From assembly GCA_902573425.1 (NCBI GenBank), contig CACGJO010000002.1, forward strand, positions 65,877-110,302: a DNA stretch of 44,426 nt. The letters are read 5' to 3'. The stretch's first letter is position 1, and each line of letters begins with the position of its first letter. The stretch comes from an uncultured Pelagibacteraceae bacterium. Its GTDB lineage: Bacteria; Pseudomonadota; Alphaproteobacteria; Pelagibacterales; Pelagibacteraceae. The notes under the pieces were generated by a model. The model did not search any database. It had not been told where the DNA came from and saw only the letters and a list, made by a program, of their open reading frames with translations. The translations under genes were made by a program, and so were the position numbers. This document shows, piece after piece, positions 8,122-16,180 of this stretch.

Positions 8122-8886
8122 ATGCAATCAAATCGTCAAAACGTTAATGTAAAATCTACTTTAACTGAAGCACAGATTATAGATCAGGGTCTTAGAAGCT
8201 ATATGTTAAAAGTTTATAACTACATGGCTTCAGGAGTTTTTTTAACAGGGATAGTATCTCTAGTTTTATTTAGATTATCTGGTGGTTATGACATTCAAGT
8301 TTCTGCAAATGGGATAACAGGATTAACTGTAATCGGACAAGCTCTTTTTGCCTCTCCGTTAATGTGGGTAGTAATGTTGGCCCCACTGGGAATTGTTCTT
8401 TATATGAGTTTTGGAATTCGAAAAATGAGTGCCGCAAAAGCACAAACCACTTTTTGGGTTTTCGCAGGATTAATGGGAGCATCTTTAGCATCAATATTTT
8501 TAGTCTACACAGGTGCAAGTATCACAAGAGTATTTTTTATAACCGCAGGCACATTTGGAGCAATGAGTATTTATGGTTACACAACTAAGAGAGATTTAAC
8601 AAAATTTGGTTCTTTTTTAATGATGGGATTAATAGGTATTATTATTGCATCAGTAGTAAATATTTTTATGAAATCAAGTATGATGTACTTTGTAATATCA
8701 GTTTTAGGTGTTTTGATATTTGTTGGTCTTACAGCTTATGATACTCAAAAAATAAAAAACATGTATCTTGCTAGCGATGACAGCGAGGTATCAGGAAAAA
8801 AAGCTGTTATGGGAGCTCTCACTTTGTATTTAGACTTTATTAATTTATTTATAATGCTGTTAAGACTTTTCGGACAAAGAAGATAA
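8122..8886 (+). CDS. Bax inhibitor-1 / YccA family membrane protein
   Basis: The 254-residue protein has a polar N-terminus (about 1-30), then seven hydrophobic segments. The UPF0005/BI-1 signature near the C-terminus reads GLTAYDTQKIKNMY, then GALTLYLDFINLFIMLLRLFG. Bacterial members include YccA, an FtsH modulator, and putative ion channels; the exact role is undefined. The ATG at 8122 follows an AT-rich leader with no strong Shine-Dalgarno. The gene ends 3 bases before the convergent DUF2794 gene. Confidence 0.93.
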   Translation: MQSNRQNVNVKSTLTEAQIIDQGLRSYMLKVYNYMASGVFLTGIVSLVLFRLSGGYDIQVSANGITGLTVIGQALFASPLMWVVMLAPLGIVLYMSFGIRKMSAAKAQTTFWVFAGLMGASLASIFLVYTGASITRVFFITAGTFGAMSIYGYTTKRDLTKFGSFLMMGLIGIIIASVVNIFMKSSMMYFVISVLGVLIFVGLTAYDTQKIKNMYLASDDSEVSGKKAVMGALTLYLDFINLFIMLLRLFGQRR

Positions 8887-8888
8887 TA

Positions 8889-9233
8889 TTATTTAACCAA
8901 TTTTAGACCAGACCACTCAATTTTGTTTATTAACACACTAAGATTTTCAGACTTTTTAATTTTATAACCATTAGCATCCAGAATATAAAATTTTTCTGAT
9001 TTACTTTTCGGATGTAAGTTTTTTGATATTCTCAAAACTGGCTTTTCAGATGCTCTTTGATAAATATCAAATGTAATTTCCTTTTTATTTATTGTTAATC
9101 CATAGTCTTTCCAATCCCCCGAAGATACTTTTTTTGCATAAAGATTAAGTATTATACGCAGCTCTTTTTTAACAAAAAAATTTTCTTTTTTTGAAAATTT
9201 ATTATTTATTATAAGTCTAAATTTATTCTTCAC
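8889..9233 (-). CDS. DUF2794-family protein
   Basis: The 114-residue protein is soluble and basic. The body reads FVKKELRIILNLYAKKVSSG, then DWKDYGLTI, ITFDIYQRASEKPVLRISK and a final IEWSGLKLVK. This resembles DUF2794, an alphaproteobacterial family whose hallmark is a L..IL.LYG.MV..G.WRDY opening. The function is unknown. Its start overlaps the end of yciB by 11 bases, so the two are co-transcribed. Confidence 0.8.
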   Translation of the reverse strand: MKNKFRLIINNKFSKKENFFVKKELRIILNLYAKKVSSGDWKDYGLTINKKEITFDIYQRASEKPVLRISKNLHPKSKSEKFYILDANGYKIKKSENLSVLINKIEWSGLKLVK

Positions 9234-9777
9234 TTTTTTTATACTTTTGTATTAAGGGTAATTGGAATGCTGTAAATATAAAAGTTATAGGCAGGATCCC
9301 CCAAACCTTAAAATTTATCCAAAACTCCTCTGTTTGTGTTCTCCATACTGCTTCATTTAGTATAGCTAAGAAAATAAAAAAAACTATCCATCTAATTATA
9401 AGCTTGTCCCATCCAGCTTCTTCTAATTTTATAGAGCTTTCAAATAATTTTTTTAAAAAATTTTTATTTAAAACAACTTTTCCGAAAAATAAAGCAAAGG
9501 CAAAAATTAAATTTATTATAGTAGGCTTTAAATATATAAATATTGGATTATCAAAAAAAATTGTAAGTCCACCAAACAAACAAACAAGAATTGCTCCCAT
9601 AAGAGGTAGAACAGGGATTCTTTTTTCAAGCATATAGATGACACAAATAGCAATTAATGTAGCAATTATTAAAGCAGGTATAGCAGAAACTAAATCTTTA
9701 TCGTTCTTGTAATATATTATAAAGAAAGCTAGCAATGGCCCAAAATCTGTTACAAACTTTATAAATGATTTATTCAC
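9223..9777 (-). CDS. yciB: Septation protein A / YciB family inner-membrane protein
   Basis: The 184-residue length is typical. The protein opens KFVTDFGPLLAFFIIYY, the YciB/IspZ signature, and has five or six membrane helices. VLPLMGAILVCLFGGLTIFF, the LKPTIINLIFA block, and LNEAVWRTQTEEFWINFKVWG are all family landmarks. YciB is linked to cell-envelope synthesis and intracellular septation through interaction with divisome and elongasome proteins. The start codon is GTG. It overlaps the DUF2794 gene downstream. Confidence 0.93.
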   Translation of the reverse strand: MNKSFIKFVTDFGPLLAFFIIYYKNDKDLVSAIPALIIATLIAICVIYMLEKRIPVLPLMGAILVCLFGGLTIFFDNPIFIYLKPTIINLIFAFALFFGKVVLNKNFLKKLFESSIKLEEAGWDKLIIRWIVFFIFLAILNEAVWRTQTEEFWINFKVWGILPITFIFTAFQLPLIQKYKKSEE

Positions 9778-9855
9778 AGTTAAAAGTTATCACAAAAGAT
9801 TTTTGATTCATATTTTTTTATTGATTTTATAAAATATTTTACTATCTTTAAGAAT

Positions 9856-10176
9856 ATGAATTCAAAAAAAGCTAAGTTTTCAATTGGTGAAATAGTTAAG
9901 CACAAGCACTTTAATTTTAGGGGAGTAATTTACGATGTTGATTTTGAATTTAATAATTCTGAAGAATGGTACCAATCTATCCCTAAAGATGTGAGACCAA
10001 GAAAAAATCAACCTTTCTATCATCTCCTTGCCGAGAATAATGAAGTTACATACGAAGCTTATGTTTCTGAACAAAATTTAATTGAGGATAATTCAGGAGA
10101 CCCAATTCGGCACCCTCTTGTTAATGAGGTTTTTTCTGAAAAGAGAGGCTCTAACTACTACAAGCCATCCAACTAG
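9856..10176 (+). CDS. hspQ: Heat shock protein HspQ (hemimethylated DNA-binding YccV family)
   Basis: The 106-residue protein matches HspQ: KFSIGEIVKHKHFNFRGVIYDVD, then WYQSIPKDVRPRKNQPFYHLLAE, then YEAYVSEQNLIED, and GDPIRHPLVNEVF. In E. coli HspQ is an adaptor and specificity enhancer of the Lon protease and affects DnaA levels. The fold is a small beta-barrel acting in the cytoplasm. The gene stands alone between divergent yciB and the ccm operon. No heat-shock promoter was identified. Confidence 0.95.
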   Translation: MNSKKAKFSIGEIVKHKHFNFRGVIYDVDFEFNNSEEWYQSIPKDVRPRKNQPFYHLLAENNEVTYEAYVSEQNLIEDNSGDPIRHPLVNEVFSEKRGSNYYKPSN

Positions 10177-10250
10177 GCTGTTTTGCCACAAAGTTAACAA
10201 AATATATACAAATCTCCGGCATAAATAAAAACTATAAAAAACAGGTTAGT

Positions 10251-10305
10251 TCCTGGTTGAAAATTATTTATACTTCCTTATCTCCCTCTCAATTTTCAAC
10301 TAGGA
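10251..10305 (+). other. Long hairpin with pyrimidine-rich loop before ccmC
   Basis: A 15-base left arm (TCCTGGTTGAAAATT, 10251-10265) can pair over its whole length with AATTTTCAACTAGGA (10291-10305), with one G-U wobble. The 25-base loop (10266-10290) is almost purine-free in its second half and contains TCTCCCTCTC, the complement of a Shine-Dalgarno tract. No T-run follows, so it is not a standard terminator. It could be a leader element of the ccm transcript or part of a small RNA. It lies in the longest gene-free gap of the window (10177-10355). Confidence 0.55.
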
Positions 10306-10355
10306 CAACAAAATATACCATTCAAAACTTCCACAAAATCAGTTAAAGAAACGCT

Positions 10356-11057
10356 ATGATTAAATATTTAAATCCTAGTTATATTTTTAATTTAACAGGG
10401 AAAATTCTTAGTTTAGTGAAATTTTTTATAATACCAATTGTAATAGTTGGTATTATTTTTTCTCTATTTCTATCTCCTGAAGATTATATTCAGGGTGATG
10501 CCGTTAGAATAATGTACGTTCATGTTCCTGCTGCTTGGATATCCCTTCTTTGTTTCGGAACTTTAAGTTTGCTTTGTGTCATTAATTTTATTTTCAAAAT
10601 AAAAAGTATGAGTCTAATTTTTAAAAGTCTTGCTCCAATTGGGCTTACATTTAATATCATTGCAATTTTGACAGGCTCTCTCTGGGGACAACCTACTTGG
10701 GGAACTTGGTGGGCGTGGGACGCAAGAATAACTTCAATGTTAATCTTGATGTTTTTTTACATAGCTTTTATTTTGTCTTATAAGTTTATAAAAGACCCTT
10801 TAAATTCATCAAAAATTTGTACCCTAATATCACTAGCTGGTTTAATAAATTTAGTTATTATTAAATACTCTGTTATTTGGTGGTCTACATTACACCAACC
10901 TGCAAGCGTGAACTTAACAGGCGAAACAACAATTCACATTTCAATGTTAATACCTCTATGCGTGATGTTATTAGCTTTTTTACTGTATTCTGCGTTAATT
11001 TTTCTAATGAAATATAGGATAGAAACAATTAGAGTAAAGAAAAAAGGCTTGAAATGA
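10356..11057 (+). CDS. ccmC: Heme exporter/handling protein CcmC
   Basis: The 233-residue protein has six predicted membrane helices. The tryptophan-rich heme-handling motif WGTWWAWDARITSMLILMF identifies the CcmC/CcmF superfamily, and the length fits CcmC. Family histidines are visible in YVHVPAAW and in WWSTLHQP. CcmC loads heme onto CcmE in the periplasm during cytochrome c maturation (System I). The gene opens the ccmC-D-E-F-G-H run. ccmA and ccmB are not adjacent and must lie elsewhere if present. The 3' end overlaps ccmD by 4 bases. Confidence 0.97.
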   Translation: MIKYLNPSYIFNLTGKILSLVKFFIIPIVIVGIIFSLFLSPEDYIQGDAVRIMYVHVPAAWISLLCFGTLSLLCVINFIFKIKSMSLIFKSLAPIGLTFNIIAILTGSLWGQPTWGTWWAWDARITSMLILMFFYIAFILSYKFIKDPLNSSKICTLISLAGLINLVIIKYSVIWWSTLHQPASVNLTGETTIHISMLIPLCVMLLAFLLYSALIFLMKYRIETIRVKKKGLK

Positions 11058-11284
11058 TCAATTTTGAAATTTTATTTATGAATGGTTACGGGGTTTATGT
11101 ATGGCCGTCTTTTATATTTACTTTTGTAATTTGTTTAGGTTTTTATCTTAAGACTAATAAAGCTCTAAAAAAACTAGAGAAAGATTTTATAAAAGAGGCA
11201 GAGAGCCTTTCAAAACAAGAGTTTGAGAATCTAAAAAAGCAAAAAATCGCAAAAGAAATTTTAGTTTCACATTCAAAAAACTAA
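11054..11284 (+). CDS. ccmD: Heme exporter protein CcmD
   Basis: The 76-residue protein has one membrane helix (about 14-30) preceded by FMNGYGVYVWPSF, the characteristic CcmD pattern. A charged cytoplasmic helix follows (KALKKLEKDFIKEAES). CcmD stabilises the CcmC-CcmE complex and helps release holo-CcmE. It is a little longer than many CcmDs (50-70 aa). The start overlaps the ccmC stop (ATGA), and position and motif make the call firm. Confidence 0.9.
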   Translation: MINFEILFMNGYGVYVWPSFIFTFVICLGFYLKTNKALKKLEKDFIKEAESLSKQEFENLKKQKIAKEILVSHSKN

Positions 11285-11299
11285 TCCAGCATTGTTGAA

Positions 11300-11728
11300 A
11301 TGCTAAATATTAAGACAAAAAACAGAATACTAATTTTTTTATCGATATTTGTACTAAGTATAATTTTAACTATCTTTCTTCTCAAAACATTGAGAAACAA
11401 TGTCTTATATTTTTATTCGCCATCTGAAGTCAGTAAAAGTGACGAAAATTCATTAAAAAATAATATTAGACTTGGAGGGATGGTTAAGCCAGGGTCAGTA
11501 GAGACAGACAATAATAAAATTAAATTTATAGTTACAGACTATGAAAAAGAGATAATCGTTATTTACCAAGGTACAGTCCCAGCTCTTTTTGCAGAGGGTA
11601 AGGGAGTTGTCGCAGAAGGCAAATTGCAAGATAAAAAATTCTTTTTAGCAAAAAGAATTTTGGCTAAACACGATGAAAATTATATGCCTCCTGAATTAAA
11701 AGAAAGCATGAAACAAAATGTTAAGTAG
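11300..11728 (+). CDS. ccmE: Heme chaperone CcmE
   Basis: The 142-residue protein has an N-terminal membrane anchor (about 10-29) and a periplasmic beta-barrel. GGMVKPGSV and VIYQGTVPALFAEGKGVVAEG are family landmarks. The covalent heme ligand is His124 in the AKHDENYMPPEL block. It carries heme from CcmC to the CcmF/CcmH lyase. The ATG lies inside a small predicted stem (AGCATT 11288-11293 with AATGCT 11299-11304), which might slightly damp translation. The 3' end overlaps ccmF by 11 bases. Confidence 0.97.
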   Translation: MLNIKTKNRILIFLSIFVLSIILTIFLLKTLRNNVLYFYSPSEVSKSDENSLKNNIRLGGMVKPGSVETDNNKIKFIVTDYEKEIIVIYQGTVPALFAEGKGVVAEGKLQDKKFFLAKRILAKHDENYMPPELKESMKQNVK

Positions 11729-13595
11729 TTTTGGAATATCAGTTTCAACTATATCTCTGTTACTTTCTTTATCTCTTTTGTATTTATCATATTATGATCT
11801 AAAATTATCAAACAATAAAATATCAAAAAAAATATATAAATTTGCATTTTCGCAAATCCTATTTACCTTTTTAAGTTTTATAACGCTTATTATAGCTTAC
11901 GTGATTTCAGATTTTTCATTAATAAATGTTTACGAAAACTCACATACAACCAAGCCTTTGTTCTATAAGATTTCTGGTGCTTGGGGAAATCATGAAGGAA
12001 GTTTATTATTATGGATAAATATATTGGTATTATTTTCTTTTTTATTTTTAATTTTAAATAAAGATAAAAATAAAAATTTCAAACTTTATACTATCATTTT
12101 CCAAAACTTATTAATTTCTACTTTTCTAATATTTTTATTAACAAACTCAAATCCATTTTCTTTGTTATATCCGATCCCAACTGAGGGCATGGGATTGAAC
12201 CCAATTTTACAGGACCCTGCATTAGCAATTCATCCTCCACTACTTTATCTTGGATTTGTAGGATCATCGATTTATTTTTCTATTGCTTTAGCAGCTTTAA
12301 TAACAAAAGTTGACTCGAAGTCCCTAGCATTAACCATTAAACCTTGGGTTTCTGTTTCTTGGACATTTCAAACTTTAGGCATACTTGTTGGATCAATTTG
12401 GGCTTACTATGAATTAGGATGGGGCGGCTTCTGGTTTTGGGATCCTGTGGAAAATTCTTCCTTAATGCCTTGGTTTTTAATGACTGCATTACTCCATTCA
12501 GTTTTGGTTTTAGAGAGAAGAATTGGACTTTATTCATGGGTAATAATTTTAAGCATCCTAACCTTCACCATGAGTGTTGTTGGAACTTTTTTGGTTAGAT
12601 CGGGAATATTAAATTCTGTTCATACATTTGCAAATGATCCATCAAGAGGTCTGTTTATATTATCATTTTTGGCTTTAATGGTCTTTTCTTCAATTTTTAT
12701 TTTTTTCAAATACGCACCAGCTGAAAATAAGAATTACAAAATTTTTTCAAAAGAGTCTTTTATATTAATAAACAACTGGTTTATGGTATTTTTCTTAGCT
12801 GTAGTTTTAATTGGAACGTTATACCCAGTTTTTCTTGATACTTTAACAGGACAAAAAATATCAGTAGGTCCTCCTTATTATAATTTTATCTTGGCACCTT
12901 TTTTATTACCCCTGTTATTTTTAATGACATCGGGACCTAAGCACAAATGGATATCCTCTAATGTAATAGGAATATTTAATATTGCTTTATTCACATCTAT
13001 AATTTTATTTTTTGTATTTTTTCTTTCAATCAAAGAGGGTGGTTTATTGTTATTGCTAATATTATTATTTTCAACGTATCTAATAACGCAAACTACTTTT
13101 GATTTTTATGAAACATTTAAAAATAAAAATATTAATTTATCAAGAATTATTTCCCATTTTGGATTTGGATTGTTAATTCTTTCAATATCTCTTAATCAAA
13201 TATTTTCTGTTGAAAAAAGTTTTAATGCTAGATTAGGGGACGAAAAGAATTTTCTAAACTATACTATTAAATTTAATAATTTAGAGACATTCTCTAAAAA
13301 TAATTTTAAGTCAGTCAAAGGTCATTTTGAAATAATAGATAAAAAAAATATCATAAGTCAAAAATTAACACCAGAAATAAGAGTATATAACCAGCCCGAA
13401 ACCATCACATACGAAGCATCAATCAATACTAAACTATTTTCTGACACTTATTTAACGATGAGCAATATATCGAATACTGATATTTTCAATGTAAAATTTC
13501 AGAAGAAACCTTTTATGAATTTTATTTGGTTTTCTGTTTTACTCATATCATTTGGAGGAATTTTGCAATTTTTAAGATTGAAAAAGAGAGTATGA
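11718..13595 (+). CDS. ccmF: Cytochrome c heme lyase subunit CcmF
   Basis: The 625-residue protein has many membrane helices. WGGFWFWDPVENSSLMPW is the heme-handling WWD-type domain. Other landmarks are KISGAWGNHEGSLLLW (upstream His), AIHPPLLYLGFVG, and TFLVRSGILNSVHTFA. CcmF reduces and ligates heme to apocytochrome c together with CcmH. A periplasmic C-terminal domain (about 490-600) precedes the last helix. The stop overlaps the start of ccmG (ATGA). Confidence 0.97.
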   Translation: MLSSFGISVSTISLLLSLSLLYLSYYDLKLSNNKISKKIYKFAFSQILFTFLSFITLIIAYVISDFSLINVYENSHTTKPLFYKISGAWGNHEGSLLLWINILVLFSFLFLILNKDKNKNFKLYTIIFQNLLISTFLIFLLTNSNPFSLLYPIPTEGMGLNPILQDPALAIHPPLLYLGFVGSSIYFSIALAALITKVDSKSLALTIKPWVSVSWTFQTLGILVGSIWAYYELGWGGFWFWDPVENSSLMPWFLMTALLHSVLVLERRIGLYSWVIILSILTFTMSVVGTFLVRSGILNSVHTFANDPSRGLFILSFLALMVFSSIFIFFKYAPAENKNYKIFSKESFILINNWFMVFFLAVVLIGTLYPVFLDTLTGQKISVGPPYYNFILAPFLLPLLFLMTSGPKHKWISSNVIGIFNIALFTSIILFFVFFLSIKEGGLLLLLILLFSTYLITQTTFDFYETFKNKNINLSRIISHFGFGLLILSISLNQIFSVEKSFNARLGDEKNFLNYTIKFNNLETFSKNNFKSVKGHFEIIDKKNIISQKLTPEIRVYNQPETITYEASINTKLFSDTYLTMSNISNTDIFNVKFQKKPFMNFIWFSVLLISFGGILQFLRLKKRV

Positions 13596-14110
13596 AAAAA
13601 AAATATTTAGTAACAATATATTCAATTGCCATATTTTTTTTTGTTGTTCTTTACTTAAGTCTAAACAAAAATAATATTTACACAACGCAAGAAAATATTG
13701 GAAAAAAAATTTCAGTAATACAATTAAATTATTTTGATAAACCTGGAGAATTTAATATACAAGAAATTTCGAATTTTAATTTTACTTTACTTAACTTTTG
13801 GGCATCATGGTGTGGACCATGTAGAAAAGAGCACAAACACCTTGTTGAACTAAGCAGAAACTCAAATTTAAAAATAATTGGAGTAAATTTTAAGGACGAT
13901 AAAAAAAATGCAATGGAATTTTTAAAAGAAATGGGCAACCCCTTTTTTATTTTAACCAAAGATCCTGAAGGAAAAAAATCAGTTAATTTTGGTATTTATG
14001 GAATACCTGAAACAATTTTAATTAATAAGGATTTGAAAATTTTAAAAAAATATGTTGGTCCTCTCAGCGACAAAGATGTTAGAGAAATTCAAAGGATTAT
14101 AAAAAAATGA
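13592..14110 (+). CDS. ccmG: Thiol:disulfide interchange protein CcmG/DsbE
   Basis: The 172-residue protein starts at the ATG at 13592; an upstream in-frame ATG at 13526 would lie deep in ccmF. An N-terminal anchor (about 5-24) is followed by a thioredoxin fold whose active site is WCGPC (Cys74, Cys77) in NFWASWCGPCRKEH. The cis-Pro block GIYGIPETILIN is intact. It keeps the CxxCH motif of apocytochrome c reduced for heme attachment. Overlaps link it to both ccmF and ccmH. Confidence 0.95.
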   Translation: MKKKYLVTIYSIAIFFFVVLYLSLNKNNIYTTQENIGKKISVIQLNYFDKPGEFNIQEISNFNFTLLNFWASWCGPCRKEHKHLVELSRNSNLKIIGVNFKDDKKNAMEFLKEMGNPFFILTKDPEGKKSVNFGIYGIPETILINKDLKILKKYVGPLSDKDVREIQRIIKK

Positions 14111-14472
14111 GAGTGCTATCACTAATAATTATATCATTTTTAATAATTACAATTTCTTATGGCAATGAGAGTAAAACATATAAAATTTTAAAAAATTTAA
14201 GGTGTTTAGTATGTCAAGGCCAAACTATATCAGATTCTAATTCTGATTTTGCATTAACTATCAAAGAGGTTGTAACTGAAAAAGTAAATGAAGGTCTAAG
14301 TGAAAAAGAAATTTATTATTTTTTATCTGACAAATATGGGGACTGGATTTTATTTAATACACCACTTAAAAAAAATAGTTATTTGTTATGGTTTATGCCA
14401 TATGTTTTGTTTATCCTAGGAGGGGCAATTCTCTATATAATGATAAAAAAAAGGACTGAAAAAATAAAATAA
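14107..14472 (+). CDS. ccmH: Cytochrome c maturation protein CcmH
   Basis: The 121-residue protein has a signal peptide (about 1-19), then LRCLVCQGQTISDSNS with the redox pair Cys33 and Cys36 that defines CcmH. A C-terminal membrane helix (about 94-113) follows. It passes electrons from CcmG to apocytochrome c within the heme-lyase complex. No ccmI (CycH) TPR extension or gene follows, so the operon ends here. Confidence 0.95.
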   Translation: MRVLSLIIISFLIITISYGNESKTYKILKNLRCLVCQGQTISDSNSDFALTIKEVVTEKVNEGLSEKEIYYFLSDKYGDWILFNTPLKKNSYLLWFMPYVLFILGGAILYIMIKKRTEKIK

Positions 14473-14514
14473 TAAGCTATATACTTTTTTGAATTTAAAT
14501 TGTATTTTTTGATA

Positions 14515-15018
14515 ATGAAAATCAAAATAAATCTTTTTACTCTTTTGATTGGTATTTTAGTTTTAAATTTACCTGCTATCGCAAACGAGAAAAATAATGG
14601 GATAAATTTTTATACGGGAATGTTCGACTTCAGTGATGATGGCAAAAGGTCAGCTTTATATGGAATTGAACATCAAAATGAAAATTTATACAGGGATACG
14701 ATTTTTGGAAGAGTCTCTCCTGTAACTGGAGCAATGATTACACAAGATGCTGCTGCTTATGTTTATACAGGAGTTGAAGTAAATTATGATTTAGGCCCAA
14801 TTAAGCTAACACCAAGTTTTACTCCTGGACTGTATAGTCAAGGAGATGGAAAAGATCTGGGACATCCGTTAGAATTTAAAAGCGAAGTTCAACTTTCAAT
14901 GGATTTGGGGAATAGTACAAATTTTGGAATGTCATATAACCATGTATCTAATGCTAGCTTAGGAGACAAAAACCCTGGAGCAAATAGTTACATGTTCAAT
15001 TTTCTAAAAAAGTTCTAA
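14515..15018 (+). CDS. Acyloxyacyl hydrolase / lipid A deacylase (PagL-like) outer-membrane protein
   Basis: The 167-residue protein starts at the ATG at 14515, which gives a clean signal peptide (cleavage near AIA/NEK); an in-frame ATG at 14500 is less likely. The rest alternates as in a small beta-barrel and ends with an aromatic Phe. Near the end NHVSNASLGDKNPGANS matches the PagL/acyloxyacyl-hydrolase motif with His143 and Ser145. PagL removes a 3-O acyl chain from lipid A. The glutamate usual 14 residues after the His is Asn157 here, so activity is uncertain. The gene stands between ccmH and the hydroxyacid cluster. Confidence 0.75.
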   Translation: MKIKINLFTLLIGILVLNLPAIANEKNNGINFYTGMFDFSDDGKRSALYGIEHQNENLYRDTIFGRVSPVTGAMITQDAAAYVYTGVEVNYDLGPIKLTPSFTPGLYSQGDGKDLGHPLEFKSEVQLSMDLGNSTNFGMSYNHVSNASLGDKNPGANSYMFNFLKKF

Positions 15019-15028
15019 TATTAAATCA

Positions 15029-16180
15029 ATGACTCTTAAAAATTGCCACAACTTCAGTGACTTTAGAAAGCTTGCAAAAAGAAAACTCCCATCGCCTATA
15101 TTTCACTACATAGACGGCGCTGCAGATGATGAAGTAACTTATAAAAGAAATACTGATGCATTTAATGACGTTGATTTAGTGCCTAATGTTTTACGAGGTG
15201 TGGAACAAGTTGATCTTTCAACTACCATATTTGGAAAAAAATTAGATTTACCATTTTATTGTTCACCGACAGCCTTACAAAGATTATTTCACTATCAGGG
15301 AGAGAGAGCTGTTGGAAAAGCAGCACAAAAATTTAATACAATGTTTGGAGTTTCTTCTTTGGCAACAGTAAGTGTGGAAGAAATTTCATCAATGATCGAT
15401 ACTCCAAAACTTTTCCAATTTTATTATCATAAAGACAAGGGTTTAAATAATGCTATCCTTGAAAGAGTTAAAGCAGCAAAGTTTGATGTTATGGCACTTA
15501 CTGTAGATACAATAACAGGTGGAAATAGAGAAAGAGATCTTAGAACCGGATTTACTTCACCACCAAAATTAACTTTGTCTAGCTTAATCAGTTTTGCACT
15601 TAAACCAATGTGGGGAATAAATTATGTAACAAGAGGAAAATTTGAGTTACCTCACCTCCAGGATCATGTTAAAGAAGGAACAAGCACTGCAACATCTGTT
15701 GGAAATTACTTTTCTACAATGTTGGACCAGTCAATGAATTGGAAAGATGCTGAAAATCTTTGTTCTAAATGGGGAGGCCATTTTGCACTTAAAGGTGTGA
15801 TGAGTGTTGAGGATGCAAAACGCGCAGTAGATATTGGTTGTTCAGGTATAATGGTTTCAAACCACGGAGGCAGACAACTCGATGGAGCCAGATCACCTTT
15901 TGATCAATTAGCAGAAATTGTAGATGCAGTTGGTGATAAAGTTGATGTAATTTGTGAAGGAGGTATTCAAAGGGGAACTCATATACTTAAAGCTTTATCA
16001 TTAGGAGCTAAAGCATGTGCAGGAGGCAGACTTTATCTTTATGCTCTAGCCGCAGCAGGTCAAGCTGGTGTCGAAAGAGCTCTTGGTCAATATAAAACTG
16101 AGTTACAGAGAGATATGAAATTAATGGGATGTACAAAAATAAGCGATCTTAGTAGAAAAAATTTAAAATTTAGAAGATAA
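15029..16180 (+). CDS. FMN-dependent alpha-hydroxyacid oxidase/dehydrogenase (LldD-like), copy 1
   Basis: The 383-residue protein matches the L-lactate dehydrogenase / glycolate oxidase / mandelate dehydrogenase family. Active-site Tyr27 lies in HYIDGAADDE. The Lys is in FALKGVMS, and the base His279 and substrate-binding Arg282 are in SNHGGRQLDG. FMN-phosphate contacts are in EGGIQRGTHILKALSLGA. The enzyme oxidises an L-2-hydroxyacid to a 2-oxoacid and passes electrons to oxygen or quinone; the exact substrate cannot be read off. It is followed at once by a paralogue (TAATG overlap), which indicates tandem duplication. Confidence 0.93.
   Translation: MTLKNCHNFSDFRKLAKRKLPSPIFHYIDGAADDEVTYKRNTDAFNDVDLVPNVLRGVEQVDLSTTIFGKKLDLPFYCSPTALQRLFHYQGERAVGKAAQKFNTMFGVSSLATVSVEEISSMIDTPKLFQFYYHKDKGLNNAILERVKAAKFDVMALTVDTITGGNRERDLRTGFTSPPKLTLSSLISFALKPMWGINYVTRGKFELPHLQDHVKEGTSTATSVGNYFSTMLDQSMNWKDAENLCSKWGGHFALKGVMSVEDAKRAVDIGCSGIMVSNHGGRQLDGARSPFDQLAEIVDAVGDKVDVICEGGIQRGTHILKALSLGAKACAGGRLYLYALAAAGQAGVERALGQYKTELQRDMKLMGCTKISDLSRKNLKFRR

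Noticed and set aside
8270-8588. ORFs on both strands within the Bax-inhibitor gene
   Set aside because: Shadow frames of a well-supported membrane protein, with no independent motif or start signal.
10177-10200. Terminator after hspQ (GGCTGTTTTGCC)
   Set aside because: Three-pair stem only, with no T-run.
11288-11304. Small stem over the ccmE start codon
   Set aside because: Only six pairs with a five-base loop; too weak in AT-rich DNA to claim regulation, so noted only under ccmE.
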